Below, piece by piece: positions 1 through 8,695 of a stretch of 64,000 nucleotides of DNA; positions within the stretch are counted from its first letter, which is position 1; every line of letters starts with the position of its first letter. The position numbers were made by a program, and so were the translations under genes. This DNA is from an uncultured Lachnospiraceae bacterium. GTDB lineage: Bacteria; Bacillota; Clostridia; Lachnospirales; Lachnospiraceae. Location of the stretch: NCBI GenBank assembly GCA_910580195.1, contig CAJTWA010000005.1, positions 1-64,000 on the forward strand, given 5' to 3'. A model generated the notes under the pieces. It made no database searches. It saw only the letters and a program-made list of their open reading frames with translations, and was not told the origin of the DNA.

Positions 1-267
1 AGTATTTATTGCCCCTTCTTTTATGCCCTCTTGTAAAGATTCTTTTCTCATATCTTCCATAGCCCGGCACATAATTTCGATTCCCTCCTTGCTCTGCAAT
101 ACCAGTTCCATGCTTTTTGTATCTCCCTCAAAACACTTTGTGAGGAAATCATCATCAAGCAGGCGGAAACCTCTTAGCCTCTGTAAATCTTCCTGATGTT
201 TCTGGCCTATCTGTTCTGCCACTGTCAATTTTCCCACCTGCTTTCCCTTCTGTTTTTGTATCTCCAT
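1..267 (-). pseudogene. Internally deleted Rpn-family PD-(D/E)XK transposase-like gene, 3' end outside window
   Basis: Reading leftward from the ATG at 267 gives 89 open codons running off the window. The first ~53 residues match the start of the intact Rpn-like gene at 2488-3333 (shared QHQEDLQRLR-type stretch and DDDF), and the residues after that match its C-terminal part (EMCRIMEDMRNESLKEGI versus EIMCRAMEDMRKESLQEGI). The roughly 165 residues between, which carry the nuclease core, are missing, yet the join is in frame. I infer a deletion derivative without nuclease activity. Whether the missing right part contains a normal C-terminus cannot be seen. Confidence 0.7.
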
Positions 268-394
268 ACTACCATAAACCTCCCGATTTTACAAGCCGGG
301 AGCCAGCACGTTTCACGGCAAACTATGGTTCAATAACTGCACAAAACGCTAGCAGTAAACGGGGCAGGTATAAGTGCGAAAGAACGTAAGGATC

Positions 395-490
395 AGCCTG
401 AATTTCCGTCCGCTCCCAGTTAGCCAGCTAGCCCCCCCCCTTGCCCAGTTTGTGTGGGGAAGGCTCAGCCTGAATTGCCGTTCCCCTCCA
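395..490. repeat. Partial copy of a palindromic intergenic repeat
   Basis: The gap between the deleted Rpn gene and the chemoreceptor holds CAGCCTGAATTTCCGTCCG and, about 65 bases on, CAGCCTGAATTGCCGTTCC preceded by GCCCAGTTTGTGTGGGGAAG. The latter is the right-end signature of the hairpin repeat family seen in full at 24091-24271 and 33660-33885. No left arm is visible here. Confidence 0.5.
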
Positions 491-509
491 AGCAAGCTCC
501 CCACCTTCT

Positions 510-2216
510 TTAAGCCAACCGGAACACATCCACGCTCCGCGCCATTTCCTCCGACAACTGGTTCAAAAACTTCGTCTTTTCCGAAATATCCCCCAATTCA
601 ACGCAAATATTTTCCACCGAAGCCATCACTTCCTCAATGCTTGCAGAATTCTCTTGGGAGAGTGCAGCAGAATCCTGCACAACGGCAACCGTATTCGTAC
701 GTACATCCTCAAGGTCCCCAGACTTCTCCAAAATGGAATTCATGCTGTCAGCAGACTGGTCCACATTCTTGCAGACCTCTTGGAAAATGACGCTCGTGTT
801 CTTTATGTTTTCTTCCTGCTGCCCCAAAATAGTTAGGACTTCCCCAACGCGCTTAAGCGTCTGCCCGGAATTGTCATTTAAATTCGCCACCATGGATTGG
901 ATTTCCTCTGCAGCATGGTTGGACTGTTCTGCAAGCTGCTGGATTTCCGATGCAACTACGGAAAATCCCCTGCCGTGCTCCCCGGCGCGGGCTGCTTCAA
1001 TGCTGGCGTTTAAGGAAAGCAGGTTGGTCTGGGAGGCAATTGCCGTAATCAGCTCTGTAGCGGAACTGATTTTTGCCACAGATTCATTGGTTAAGGCAGT
1101 CTGCTGGGAAAGGAACTGGGTAGCCTCCCTGACATGGTGCATCACGCCGCTTAGCTGCTGGAACTGCCCTAAGGCATCCACGGCGCCGTTTTTCATCTGT
1201 TCTGAGATGGCGTGTAAACTAGTTACTTCCGCCGCATTTTCTTCCATCATGCCTCCCATTGCAGATACGTTTTCGCTTGCCCGGCTTGCGTCTTGGGCTT
1301 GGGCATAGCAGCTTTTTGCCATATCCTGTGCAGAATGGTTCACTTCCTCCATCGTCCGGAAGGCATTTGAAGAAATCGTTTCAATCCTGCCGGATTCCTC
1401 GTGGAGCGCGCTGCTTTTTGCATGGATATCTGTGATAATTGCCCGCAGCTTTTCCGTTACGTTTATGATGTTCCGCCCAAGATCCCCAATTTCGTCTTTC
1501 CGGCCTAAGATGGCTGGGGCGATTTCAACTTGCAGCATCCCCTGTGAAATACATGCAAGGGCGTCCATATTCTTTTTTAAGGCCAAAACCATCCGGTTTA
1601 CCATAAGGTATGCGCCAGCCGCCACAAAAGCCGCCATGCACAGGACAATGAGCAGGAACTGCCCCCGTATTTTATTGATGATGGAAGACACTGTTTCCTG
1701 TAAAGTCCCTAGGAAAACCATCCCCACAATTTCATCCGAATTTTCCTGATAAATCGGTATGTAGCAGACAATGTATTTCTGGCCGAGGATTTCCACATCC
1801 CGGTTTAAGTAAGTTTCACCATTTTTCAGGACATGGGAAATGACTTCGTCAGAGGCCTGCGTGTTTACCTGCCGTTCCCCCTGCCCGTTGACGATGGAGG
1901 TAAGGATTCTGGTATCTCCCCAGAAAATGGTAACTTCCATCCCAGTGTTTTCTTTGATATGGTCTGTGATGGCAGTGGCTTTGGAAATATTTAAATTTTC
2001 CCCTTTCCACAAATCCCCCGTTTCGTCCACATGGTAAATGCCATCGTTCCCCTCCTCGAAAATATCCCGCACAGCCAAAGCCGTTGCCTGCATGCCCATA
2101 TACGCTTCGTCGTAAATGCCGTTTGCAACCCGGTCGGCGGCTGCCAAAAACATCAGGACGCCAAGGGCAATGACAGGGACCAGCGCAAGCGCAAGTATTT
2201 TTCCCTTTAGTTTCAT
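510..2216 (-). CDS. Methyl-accepting chemotaxis protein
   Basis: Membrane chemoreceptor of 568 residues that would signal to CheA/CheW. It has an N-terminal membrane segment (about 7-27), an extracellular Cache-type sensor region (about 28-180), a second membrane segment (about 187-209), a HAMP linker and the conserved signalling tip (TNLLSLNASIEAARAGEHGR), followed by the adaptation helix. An upstream in-frame ATG exists at 2270, but the ATG at 2216 has GGAGGGAATTACATT directly before it and begins exactly at the membrane segment, so I use that. The ligand is unknown. It appears monocistronic, with a promoter at 2307-2336 and no che genes in the window. Confidence 0.93.
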   Translation of the reverse strand: MKLKGKILALALVPVIALGVLMFLAAADRVANGIYDEAYMGMQATALAVRDIFEEGNDGIYHVDETGDLWKGENLNISKATAITDHIKENTGMEVTIFWGDTRILTSIVNGQGERQVNTQASDEVISHVLKNGETYLNRDVEILGQKYIVCYIPIYQENSDEIVGMVFLGTLQETVSSIINKIRGQFLLIVLCMAAFVAAGAYLMVNRMVLALKKNMDALACISQGMLQVEIAPAILGRKDEIGDLGRNIINVTEKLRAIITDIHAKSSALHEESGRIETISSNAFRTMEEVNHSAQDMAKSCYAQAQDASRASENVSAMGGMMEENAAEVTSLHAISEQMKNGAVDALGQFQQLSGVMHHVREATQFLSQQTALTNESVAKISSATELITAIASQTNLLSLNASIEAARAGEHGRGFSVVASEIQQLAEQSNHAAEEIQSMVANLNDNSGQTLKRVGEVLTILGQQEENIKNTSVIFQEVCKNVDQSADSMNSILEKSGDLEDVRTNTVAVVQDSAALSQENSASIEEVMASVENICVELGDISEKTKFLNQLSEEMARSVDVFRLA

Positions 2217-2306
2217 AATGTAATTCCCTCCAATTGTGTGTGGATTCCTATGCATGGACTGCTGGGCCATGCTCCGTGAAAGCCTTAAAGCAAGTAACTA
2301 CCACCC

Positions 2307-2336
2307 ATTATACGCTTACGGATTGCAGGGCAACAA
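2307..2336 (-). promoter_or_regulatory. Predicted sigma-A promoter of the chemoreceptor gene
   Basis: On the minus strand TTGTTG and a perfect TATAAT are separated by 18 bases, about 90 bases upstream of the chemoreceptor start. No flagellar sigma-D type site was seen. Confidence 0.5.
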
Positions 2337-2487
2337 GGGCTGTTTCTGCGCAAAATCCCCCCTATTTTACTAGGTGCAGCCGCGGGCAGGGGGGCAGCGT
2401 ACAAGGGTTATCCAAGGCTGCGGGGAGGGAGGCAGGGATGCCGGCTTGGGTGTGGGAAACTTGCAACATTAGGAGGTTTGTGGTAGT

Positions 2488-3333
2488 ATGGAGCTACAAA
2501 AACAGAATAGAAGGCAGGTGATGGGATTGCCAGAGGCAAGGCAGCATCAAGAAGACTTACAGCGTCTGCGTAACTTGCGCCCTATGGATGATGACTTCAT
2601 GCGTTGTTTATTCAAAGATAATATTCCGTTAGTAGAATTTGTGCTACGCATTATCACAGGAAAGCAAGATTTGTCAATTACTAGCTGTGAAACACAGAAA
2701 GACATGAAACGGCTGGCCGGAGCGCGTTCTATCTGCTTAGACGCGTATGGGACAGATTCAGCCGGGAAAAGATACGATTTAGAAATCCAAAGGCAGGAAA
2801 AAGGGGCAGACCCGTATCGGGCAAGATACCATTCTAGCGTAATGGACATAGAGAACCTCCATGCAAGGCAGGAATTTAAGGAACTGCCGGATACCTATAC
2901 CATCTTTATCACTGAGAAAGATTTTTACGGAAAGGGGGAACCAGTTTATCCGATTGAGAGAATGAACCTTGCCACCGGTACATTTTTTGAAGATGGGGAA
3001 CATATCCTATATGTAAATGGGGAATACCGGGATGAATCTGATCTTGGGAAGCTCATGCATGATTTCAACTGTACAAAGGCAGACGATATGAATTTTAAAT
3101 TGATGGCAGACCAGACACGGTATCTGAAAGAAAACCCGAAAGGAGTGAGCGAGATGTGCCGCATCATGGAAGATATGCGAAATGAATCCTTGAAAGAGGG
3201 AATACAGGAAGAAAAAAAAATGACAGTATACCGGATGTTGGAGGCCGGGAAATATTTTGTTGATGAAATTGCAAATATTTCGGGGTTGTCCCTTGAAGAA
3301 GTAAACCGCTTGAAAGCTGAGCGGAACACATAA
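2488..3333 (+). CDS. Rpn family PD-(D/E)XK nuclease / putative transposase
   Basis: Protein of 281 residues of the type annotated as PD-(D/E)XK nuclease family transposase or recombination-promoting nuclease. The nuclease core is visible as D85 and E99-x-Q101 (RYDLEIQRQ), preceded by the usual DDDF segment at 34-37 and followed by a region typical of the family. The C-terminus is helical (MCRIMEDMRNESLKEGI) and ends in a short helix-turn-helix-like stretch (DEIANISGLSLEEVNRL). Start chosen for the AGGAGG about 11 bases upstream. These genes are multicopy in Clostridia. The fragment at 1-267 is a deleted paralogue facing the other way. RecA-independent gene transfer is the role proposed for Rpn proteins; none can be shown here. 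Confidence 0.85.
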   Translation: MELQKQNRRQVMGLPEARQHQEDLQRLRNLRPMDDDFMRCLFKDNIPLVEFVLRIITGKQDLSITSCETQKDMKRLAGARSICLDAYGTDSAGKRYDLEIQRQEKGADPYRARYHSSVMDIENLHARQEFKELPDTYTIFITEKDFYGKGEPVYPIERMNLATGTFFEDGEHILYVNGEYRDESDLGKLMHDFNCTKADDMNFKLMADQTRYLKENPKGVSEMCRIMEDMRNESLKEGIQEEKKMTVYRMLEAGKYFVDEIANISGLSLEEVNRLKAERNT

Positions 3334-3771
3334 GGCAGCATCTATAGGCAGAAAAAATACAGTGGAACGTTCCATTGTTATTTCTGCTTGTATAAAGTAA
3401 AAGGAATGGGTGGGCATAATACAGAAACCAGTTTTAAAGAGCTCTTACATACAGCGGGAATTTCCCGCCATCTGCAGCATTTTAGCCCATCAATACAACA
3501 CCTAATCTTCTCTAATGCACAGGCAATTCCGGCCGGCCCTTCCCCAAAGCAAACCATCCATATAGCTCCGCCAATACACAGGCAATTCCGGCCGGAATTG
3601 CCGTCCGCCTCCAAGCATCCCCATCCCCCATCCCCCACTCCCCCTCCCAGTTTACACGGAGAAAAGCTGCCTTAGATAGCCCTCCGTTCCCAAAGTTCCC
3701 CCTAAAGTAATACAAAATGTAAAAACTGTACAAAAACCCCAGAAAAATCCAAGAAATATTGTACAAAATAT
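3334..3771. repeat. Gene-free stretch with truncated palindromic repeats
   Basis: Between the Rpn gene and the hydrogenase promoter I see no gene. At about 3520-3620 two left ends of the palindromic repeat family lie in tandem: each starts ACAGGCAATTCCGGCCGG, the first continues into CCCTTCCCCAAAGCAAAC, and the second folds straight back as GGCAATTCC-GGCC-GGAATTGCC followed by GTCCGCCTCC. The second is therefore a collapsed copy with its interior missing. Confidence 0.5.
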
Positions 3772-3800
3772 TTGCGTTAATTATTTCACAATGCTATACT
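3772..3800 (+). promoter_or_regulatory. Predicted sigma-A promoter of the hydCBA operon
   Basis: TTGCGT and TATACT are separated by exactly 17 bases, about 120 bases upstream of hydC. It is the only strong promoter-like site before the three hydrogenase genes. Confidence 0.65.
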
Positions 3801-3920
3801 AGGAGGGAACCTAATTAATTCTGAACCCAGAAAATATTCACGCCTATGCACATGCCAAGCAGCAAGCAGCCAGCCTGCCATTGCATAGGTAATATTACCA
3901 TCATACAAGGAGGAGAAGGA

Positions 3921-4424
3921 TTGGAAACAAAGGACCAGAAGGTACTGGATGAAATTTTAGGATCCCACGGCTACGACCAGACAGCCGTCATTGCCATCAT
4001 GCAGGACATCCAGAAAGTATACCGTTACCTGCCGGAAGAAATGCTTTGCTATATCGCCAAAAAACTGCACTTAAGCGAAGCGAAAGTCTATGGGGTAGCC
4101 ACATTTTACGAAAATTTTTCCTTGGAGCCAAAAGGGAAATACATTATCAAAATCTGCGACGGGACTGCCTGCCATGTGCGCCAGTCTACAGCCATTTTAA
4201 ATGAAATCCGCAGCCTGCTGGGGGTAACAGAAGCCCAGCCTACCACAGAGGACATGATGTTCACAGTAGAAACCGTGTCCTGCCTAGGGGCCTGCGGCCT
4301 TGCCCCTGTCTGTACCGTCAACGACGTCGTGCACCCAGCCATGACCCCGGAAAAAGCAAGGGATTTAATCCGGGAATTAAAAGAAGGCGCCAGCGCCGGG
4401 GAGGAGGCCAAAGATGAGGCATAA
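3921..4424 (+). CDS. hydC: NADH-dependent [FeFe]-hydrogenase subunit HydC (NuoE-like)
   Basis: Small thioredoxin-fold [2Fe-2S] subunit of the trimeric bifurcating hydrogenase, homologous to NuoE of complex I. Four cluster cysteines are visible at 79, 84, 121 and 125 (CDGTAC and CLGAC), with the N-terminal helical region (VYGVATFYENF) typical of the family. A longer frame opens at ATG 3846, but a TTG at 3921 sits 7 bases after GGAGG and gives 167 residues, the usual family length; the upstream residues look unlike protein. It is first in hydC-hydB-hydA and electronically links HydB to HydA. The extreme C-terminus is rich in Glu, Ala and Asp. Confidence 0.92.
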   Translation: METKDQKVLDEILGSHGYDQTAVIAIMQDIQKVYRYLPEEMLCYIAKKLHLSEAKVYGVATFYENFSLEPKGKYIIKICDGTACHVRQSTAILNEIRSLLGVTEAQPTTEDMMFTVETVSCLGACGLAPVCTVNDVVHPAMTPEKARDLIRELKEGASAGEEAKDEA

Positions 4425-4525
4425 CCAGAAAGAAGGAATCAGGCAAAGCTCCCAAGGAGAGCGCCAAAGATGGGAAAACCGCGGAAAGCTGGAAGGAAAC
4501 AGAAGGCACAGGGAGGAGGCCGCAG

Positions 4526-6415
4526 ATGAGGATTAATACAAGGGAAGAATTAGAAGCCAGAAGGAAAGAATTTGCCGCATCCTTAAAAACCCAGAAAAAG
4601 CAGATTTTAATCTGCGCCGGGACCGGCTGCGTGGCCGGGGGCTCGCTGGACATTTACGCACGCCTGCAGGAAATCATGATTGGGCGCGGCATCAAATGTT
4701 CCCTGAAGCTGGAAAAAGAGCCCCACGGCGACAGCGTAGGCCTAAAGAAATCCGGCTGCCACGGGTTCTGCGAAATGGGGCCGCTGCTTCGGATTGAGCC
4801 GGAGGGCATTTTATACATAAAGGTAAAGGTGGAGGACTGCGAGGAAATTATCGAAGAGAGCATTGTAAACGACCGCGTCATCAGCCGCCTTGTGTACCAC
4901 GACGGGGAAGGGAACCCTTATGAAAAGCAGGAGGACATCCCCTTCTACAAGCAGCAGACCCGTGTGGCTTTGGAGGACTGCGGGCGCATCAATGCAGAAT
5001 CCATCAAGGAATATATCGCGGTGGGCGGTTACAGCGCAGTTGCCAAGGCGCTGTTCGACATGACGCCCCAGCAGCTTGTGGACGAGGTATCAGAGGCATC
5101 GCTGCGCGGCCGCGGGGGCGGCGGGTTCCCCACCGGGCGGAAATGGTCCCAAGTGCTGGCGCAGAAAGAAGAAGTGAAATATGTAGTCTGCAACGGCGAC
5201 GAGGGTGACCCGGGGGCATTTATGGACCGGAGCATGATGGAAGGGGATCCGCACCGTGTCATTGAAGGCATGTTAATCGCCGGGATTGCCACCGGGGCGC
5301 ATTACGGCTATATTTATGTGAGGGCGGAATATCCCTTGGCAGTGGAACGCCTCCAGACTGCCATTTACAAAGCAGAAGAAAAAGGGCTTCTGGGCAAAAA
5401 TATCCTTGGATCCGGGTTTGATTTTGAACTGAAAATCAGCCAAGGGGCAGGGGCATTTGTCTGCGGGGAAGGCTCCGCTTTAACGGCGTCCATTGAAGGG
5501 AACCGGGGGATGCCCCGGGTAAAGCCGCCCCGTACCGTGGAAAAAGGGCTCTTTGAAAAGCCCACCGTCCTAAACAACGTGGAAACTTACTGCAACGTGC
5601 CTCCTATTATCAACAAGGGCGCGGCATGGTACAAGACCATAGGCCCTGACAAAAACCATGGGACCAAGGCATTTGCCCTTACGGGGAATGTCATGAACAC
5701 CGGGCTGATTGAAGTACCCATGGGGACTACCCTGCGGAAAGTGATTTTTGACATTGGCGGCGGCGTCAAGGGAGGATCCTTTAAGGCAGTGCAGATTGGC
5801 GGGCCTTCCGGTGGATGCCTGTGCATCAACCCCACAGAGGACCATCTGGATTTGCATTTGGATTTCGATTCCCTGAAAAAAGTAGGGGCAATGATAGGAA
5901 GCGGCGGCCTTGTAGTTATGAACGACAAAAGCTGCATGGTGGAAGTGGCGCGGTTTTTCATGAATTTCACCCAAAATGAATCCTGCGGGAAATGCATCCC
6001 CTGCCGGGAGGGCACCAAGCGTATGCTGGAGCTTTTGAACGATATCTGCGAAGGGCGTGGGACCATGCAGCATATCACGCTTTTGGAGGAGCTGGCAGAA
6101 ACCATTTCCGCAACGGCCCTCTGCGGCCTTGGGAAAACGGCGGCGTCCCCGGTGGTGAGCACCATGAAGTATTTCCGGGAAGAGTACCTTGCCCATGTGG
6201 CAGACAAAAAATGCCCGGCAGGGCAGTGCAAGGCTTTGGTGAATTTTAAGATTGACCCAGAGCTCTGCAAGGGCTGCAGCAAATGCGCAAAACTGTGCCC
6301 GGTAGGGGCAATTTCCGGCGAAATCAAGAAACCATTTACCATAGATACGGCAAAATGCATCAAGTGCGGGGCCTGCCGGGAAGGCTGTAATTTCCACGCC
6401 GTAAAAGAAGCATAG
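4526..6415 (+). CDS. hydB: NADH-dependent [FeFe]-hydrogenase subunit HydB (NuoF-like flavoprotein)
   Basis: FMN- and NAD(H)-binding subunit of 629 residues. The order is an N-terminal thioredoxin-like [2Fe-2S] domain (C30, C35, C78, C82), a NuoF core with the glycine-rich FMN/NADH site (RGRGGGGFPTGRKW near 195-207), an SLBB segment, the NuoF [4Fe-4S] motif (ESCGKCIPCREGT), and a C-terminal two-cluster ferredoxin (CKGCSKCAKLCP and CIKCGACREGC). This is the architecture of the HydB subunit of flavin-based electron-bifurcating hydrogenases, which couple NADH and reduced ferredoxin oxidation to H2 formation or the reverse. Start supported by GGAGG upstream. Its stop lies inside the ribosome-binding site of hydA, implying translational coupling. 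Confidence 0.95.
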   Translation: MRINTREELEARRKEFAASLKTQKKQILICAGTGCVAGGSLDIYARLQEIMIGRGIKCSLKLEKEPHGDSVGLKKSGCHGFCEMGPLLRIEPEGILYIKVKVEDCEEIIEESIVNDRVISRLVYHDGEGNPYEKQEDIPFYKQQTRVALEDCGRINAESIKEYIAVGGYSAVAKALFDMTPQQLVDEVSEASLRGRGGGGFPTGRKWSQVLAQKEEVKYVVCNGDEGDPGAFMDRSMMEGDPHRVIEGMLIAGIATGAHYGYIYVRAEYPLAVERLQTAIYKAEEKGLLGKNILGSGFDFELKISQGAGAFVCGEGSALTASIEGNRGMPRVKPPRTVEKGLFEKPTVLNNVETYCNVPPIINKGAAWYKTIGPDKNHGTKAFALTGNVMNTGLIEVPMGTTLRKVIFDIGGGVKGGSFKAVQIGGPSGGCLCINPTEDHLDLHLDFDSLKKVGAMIGSGGLVVMNDKSCMVEVARFFMNFTQNESCGKCIPCREGTKRMLELLNDICEGRGTMQHITLLEELAETISATALCGLGKTAASPVVSTMKYFREEYLAHVADKKCPAGQCKALVNFKIDPELCKGCSKCAKLCPVGAISGEIKKPFTIDTAKCIKCGACREGCNFHAVKEA

Positions 6416-6428
6416 GAGGGTGGCTGAC

Positions 6429-8126
6429 ATGGAAAAATATATGATTATTGACGGGGAACGCGTGGCGTTTTCCGATGAAAAAAACATCCTTGCAGTCATT
6501 CGCAAAGCAGGGATTATCTTACCGACCTTTTGTTACTATTCCGATTTGTCCATTTACGGAGCCTGCCGGATGTGCGTGGTAGAGGACCAGTGGGGCGGCA
6601 TCATTGCCTCTTGTTCCACGCCGCCCAAGCATGGCATGGAAATCCATACCAATACGCCCCAGCTTTATTACCACAGGAAACGGATTCTGGAGCTTTTGTT
6701 AGCCGCCCATTGCCGGGACTGCACCACCTGCGAGAAGAACGGGAAATGCAAGCTGCAGGAGCTGGCGACACGGTTTGGGATTCCCGGGGTGCGGTTTGAA
6801 AATACCAACCCCATCCGCCCCATCGACACTTCCTCTAAGGCAATTGTGCGGAACCCAAATAAGTGCATCCTTTGCGGGGACTGTGTGCGGGTATGCAGCG
6901 AAATCCAGCATGTGGGAGCCATTGATTTTGCCCACCGGGGCGCGAAAATGGAGATTTCCACTGCCTTTGGCCGGGACATTGCAGACACTAACTGCGTAAG
7001 CTGCGGCCAGTGCGCGGCTGTCTGCCCCACCGGGGCTATCACCATCAAGCGGGACAGCCACGATGTGTGGGAGGCCATCCACAACCCTAAGAAACGCGTT
7101 GTGGTACAGATTGCCCCGGCAGTCCGGGTTGCCATTGGGGAAGCCTATGGGTATGAGCCCGGGGAAAATACCATCGGCAAGCTGGTGGCGTCCTTGCGGC
7201 GGCTGGGGATAGACGCAATTTTTGACACCTCCGTAGGGGCAGACCTGACGATTATGGAAGAGTCGGAGGAATTGCTGGAATCATTGGAAGAAAAAGACAG
7301 GGATTACCCGTTATTCACTTCCTGCTGCCCCGGCTGGATCCGGTTTGTGGAAACCCAGTACCCCCACCTGATGAAATATGTGTCCACCTCCAAATCACCC
7401 ATGGAAATGTTCGGCGCAGTCATCAAGGAGTACTACAAGAAACAAGATAAAAAAGAGGGGAAAGAAACGGTGTCCGTGGCAATCATGCCATGTACCGCCA
7501 AGAAATTCGAGGCCTCCCGGGAAGAATTCAAGCGGAAAGGAATCCCGGATGTGGACTATGTCCTGACCTCGGAAGAAGTCATTTCCATGTTGCAGGAAAT
7601 CGGGATCCGGTTTGACCGCTTGGAGCCAGAAGCCTATGATATGCCATTTTCCATCTTTTCCGGCGCCGGGGTGATTTTTGGGGCTACCGGGGGCGTGACG
7701 GAGGCAGCCGTGCGCCGGGTAGTAGCCGACAAGAGCCCGAAAGCCTTGAAGGAAATCGAATTTATCGGCCTGCGGGGCATGGAAGGGGTAAAGGCCTGCG
7801 AGCTGCCCTTTGGGGAGCGTACCTTGCGCATCGGCGTTGTCAGCGGCCTTGGGAACGCAGATAACCTGCTCCAGAAAATCGAGTGCGGGGAAGAGAAGTT
7901 TGACTTTGTGGAAGTGATGGCATGCCCCGGCGGCTGCGTGGCCGGCGCAGGGCAGCCCTTCGCCCGTTCCACCGAAAAACGGATGCGGGCCGAAGGCCTT
8001 TACAAGAACGACAAAGCCCTTCAGATTAAGCGCAGCGAGGAGAACCCGCTGGTGGAAACCCTCTATGGGGATCTTTTGAAGAACCGGGAGCATGAGCTCC
8101 TCCATGTGGAGTACCAAAAAGAGTAA
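6429..8126 (+). CDS. hydA: NADH-dependent [FeFe]-hydrogenase catalytic subunit HydA
   Basis: Catalytic subunit of 565 residues. The N-terminus has a plant-type [2Fe-2S] domain (YGACRMCVVE), then the His/Cys [4Fe-4S] site (HCRDCTTCEKNGKC) and two ferredoxin clusters (CILCGDCVRVC, CVSCGQCAAVCP). The three H-cluster signatures follow: TSCCPGW, MPCTAKKFE and EVMACPGGCVAGAGQP. Everything needed for catalysis is present. A GTG at 6420 is in frame, but the ATG at 6429 is 9 bases after GGAGG and is preferred. With hydC and hydB it should form the bifurcating trimer that recycles NADH and reduced ferredoxin during fermentation. The H-cluster maturases HydE, HydF and HydG are not in the window. Confidence 0.96.
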   Translation: MEKYMIIDGERVAFSDEKNILAVIRKAGIILPTFCYYSDLSIYGACRMCVVEDQWGGIIASCSTPPKHGMEIHTNTPQLYYHRKRILELLLAAHCRDCTTCEKNGKCKLQELATRFGIPGVRFENTNPIRPIDTSSKAIVRNPNKCILCGDCVRVCSEIQHVGAIDFAHRGAKMEISTAFGRDIADTNCVSCGQCAAVCPTGAITIKRDSHDVWEAIHNPKKRVVVQIAPAVRVAIGEAYGYEPGENTIGKLVASLRRLGIDAIFDTSVGADLTIMEESEELLESLEEKDRDYPLFTSCCPGWIRFVETQYPHLMKYVSTSKSPMEMFGAVIKEYYKKQDKKEGKETVSVAIMPCTAKKFEASREEFKRKGIPDVDYVLTSEEVISMLQEIGIRFDRLEPEAYDMPFSIFSGAGVIFGATGGVTEAAVRRVVADKSPKALKEIEFIGLRGMEGVKACELPFGERTLRIGVVSGLGNADNLLQKIECGEEKFDFVEVMACPGGCVAGAGQPFARSTEKRMRAEGLYKNDKALQIKRSEENPLVETLYGDLLKNREHELLHVEYQKE

Positions 8127-8377
8127 GGGATATGGGGCGTGGCGGCTGCCATGCCCTATGTTTCGGTGTGCAGGACCTAAAGTGATGCATCTCTGTACAG
8201 CCAGCAGGGATTTTATGGGTGTGGTGTCTGCGCTTATTTTGATACGTCTTGGATACAGTGATGAAATAATCATTAATGGCTATAGGAGCCTAAAGGCAGC
8301 TTAATGGACATGCTTATTGCATATGTGGATCTCCATCCCGAAGCTGAGGTGGAAATTATCATCCTGCACAAGGATAG
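8127..8377. other. Gene-poor stretch, possibly a decayed gene
   Basis: Short open frames overlap the hydA end (to 8304) and then 8304-8427, with protein-like runs such as VDLHPEAEVEIIILHKDSY, but they are in different frames, lack convincing ribosome-binding sites, and the second is interrupted by the repeat at 8378. I could not recognise a parent family. A weak hairpin with arms CATTAA/TTAATG lies around 8271-8306. No clear terminator for hydA was found. Confidence 0.3.
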
Positions 8378-8529
8378 TTATGTAACAGTTCAGCTCAGGA
8401 CTTTGCACTTGCTGCAAAGTCCGTAAGAACACGTAACGGCAGGAATAGAATCCGGCCTCTTTGCAGTAAGGCAAACTCTAATAGGCCGGATTCCGTAACT
8501 ATGAAGCCAAAGGCTGAATAGTTACATAA
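8378..8529 (+). mobile_element. MITE-like three-hairpin element, copy 1
   Basis: A 152-bp element bounded by imperfect inverted ends (TTATGTAACAGTTCAGC on the left; the complement of GCTGAATAGTTACATAA on the right). Inside are two hairpins: GGACTTTGCA-CTTGC-TGCAAAGTCC and one with arms GGAATCCGGCC-type and GGCCGGATTCC. The second copy at 38970-39120 carries the same parts in opposite orientation. It has no coding capacity. Mobilisation in trans or a structured-RNA role is inference. Confidence 0.65.
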
Positions 8530-8553
8530 TTATGGATTTAGTTGGAAAAATAC

Positions 8554-8582
8554 TTGCAAATCATGTATAGATATGGTATGGT
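8554..8582 (+). promoter_or_regulatory. Predicted promoter of the DUF3800 leader transcript
   Basis: TTGCAA and TATGGT with a 17-base spacer, placing the transcript start near 8589, just before the first leader hairpin. Confidence 0.5.
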
Positions 8583-8593
8583 AGGAATAGAAT

Positions 8594-8668
8594 AAAACTG
8601 TAACAGGTTACAGTTTTGGTCTGGGCGAAAGCTCTTTGGGCCACCGTAGGCGGGAAGAATTTCCCGCC
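8594..8668 (+). ncRNA. Structured leader RNA upstream of the DUF3800 gene
   Basis: Three hairpins in 75 bases: AAAACTGTAAC/GTTACAGTTTT (8594-8617, perfect), a GGGC-GAAA-GCTC tetraloop stem (8623-8634) enclosed by GGTC/GGCC-type pairs, and GGCGGGAA-GAAT-TTCCCGCC (8649-8668). No U-tract follows the last stem, so it is not a classical terminator. Several candidate structured RNAs named DUF3800 motifs have been reported upstream of genes of this protein family; this leader fits that setting, but membership of a specific motif needs a covariance-model search. Confidence 0.55.
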
Positions 8669-8695
8669 ATTTCTATTATATAAAGGGAAATAGCA

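Noticed and set aside
5570..6505. Long minus-strand frame (311 codons) opposite hydB
   Set aside because: It is fully antisense to a certain gene, has no ribosome-binding site, and the high GC of hydB reduces stop codons by chance.
7395..8273. Minus-strand frame (292 codons) opposite hydA
   Set aside because: Antisense to the H-cluster coding region, residues are low-complexity His/Pro/Gly and there is no start signal.
8092..8304. 70-codon forward frame overlapping the hydA end
   Set aside because: It overlaps hydA, has no ribosome-binding site and no conserved-looking domain.
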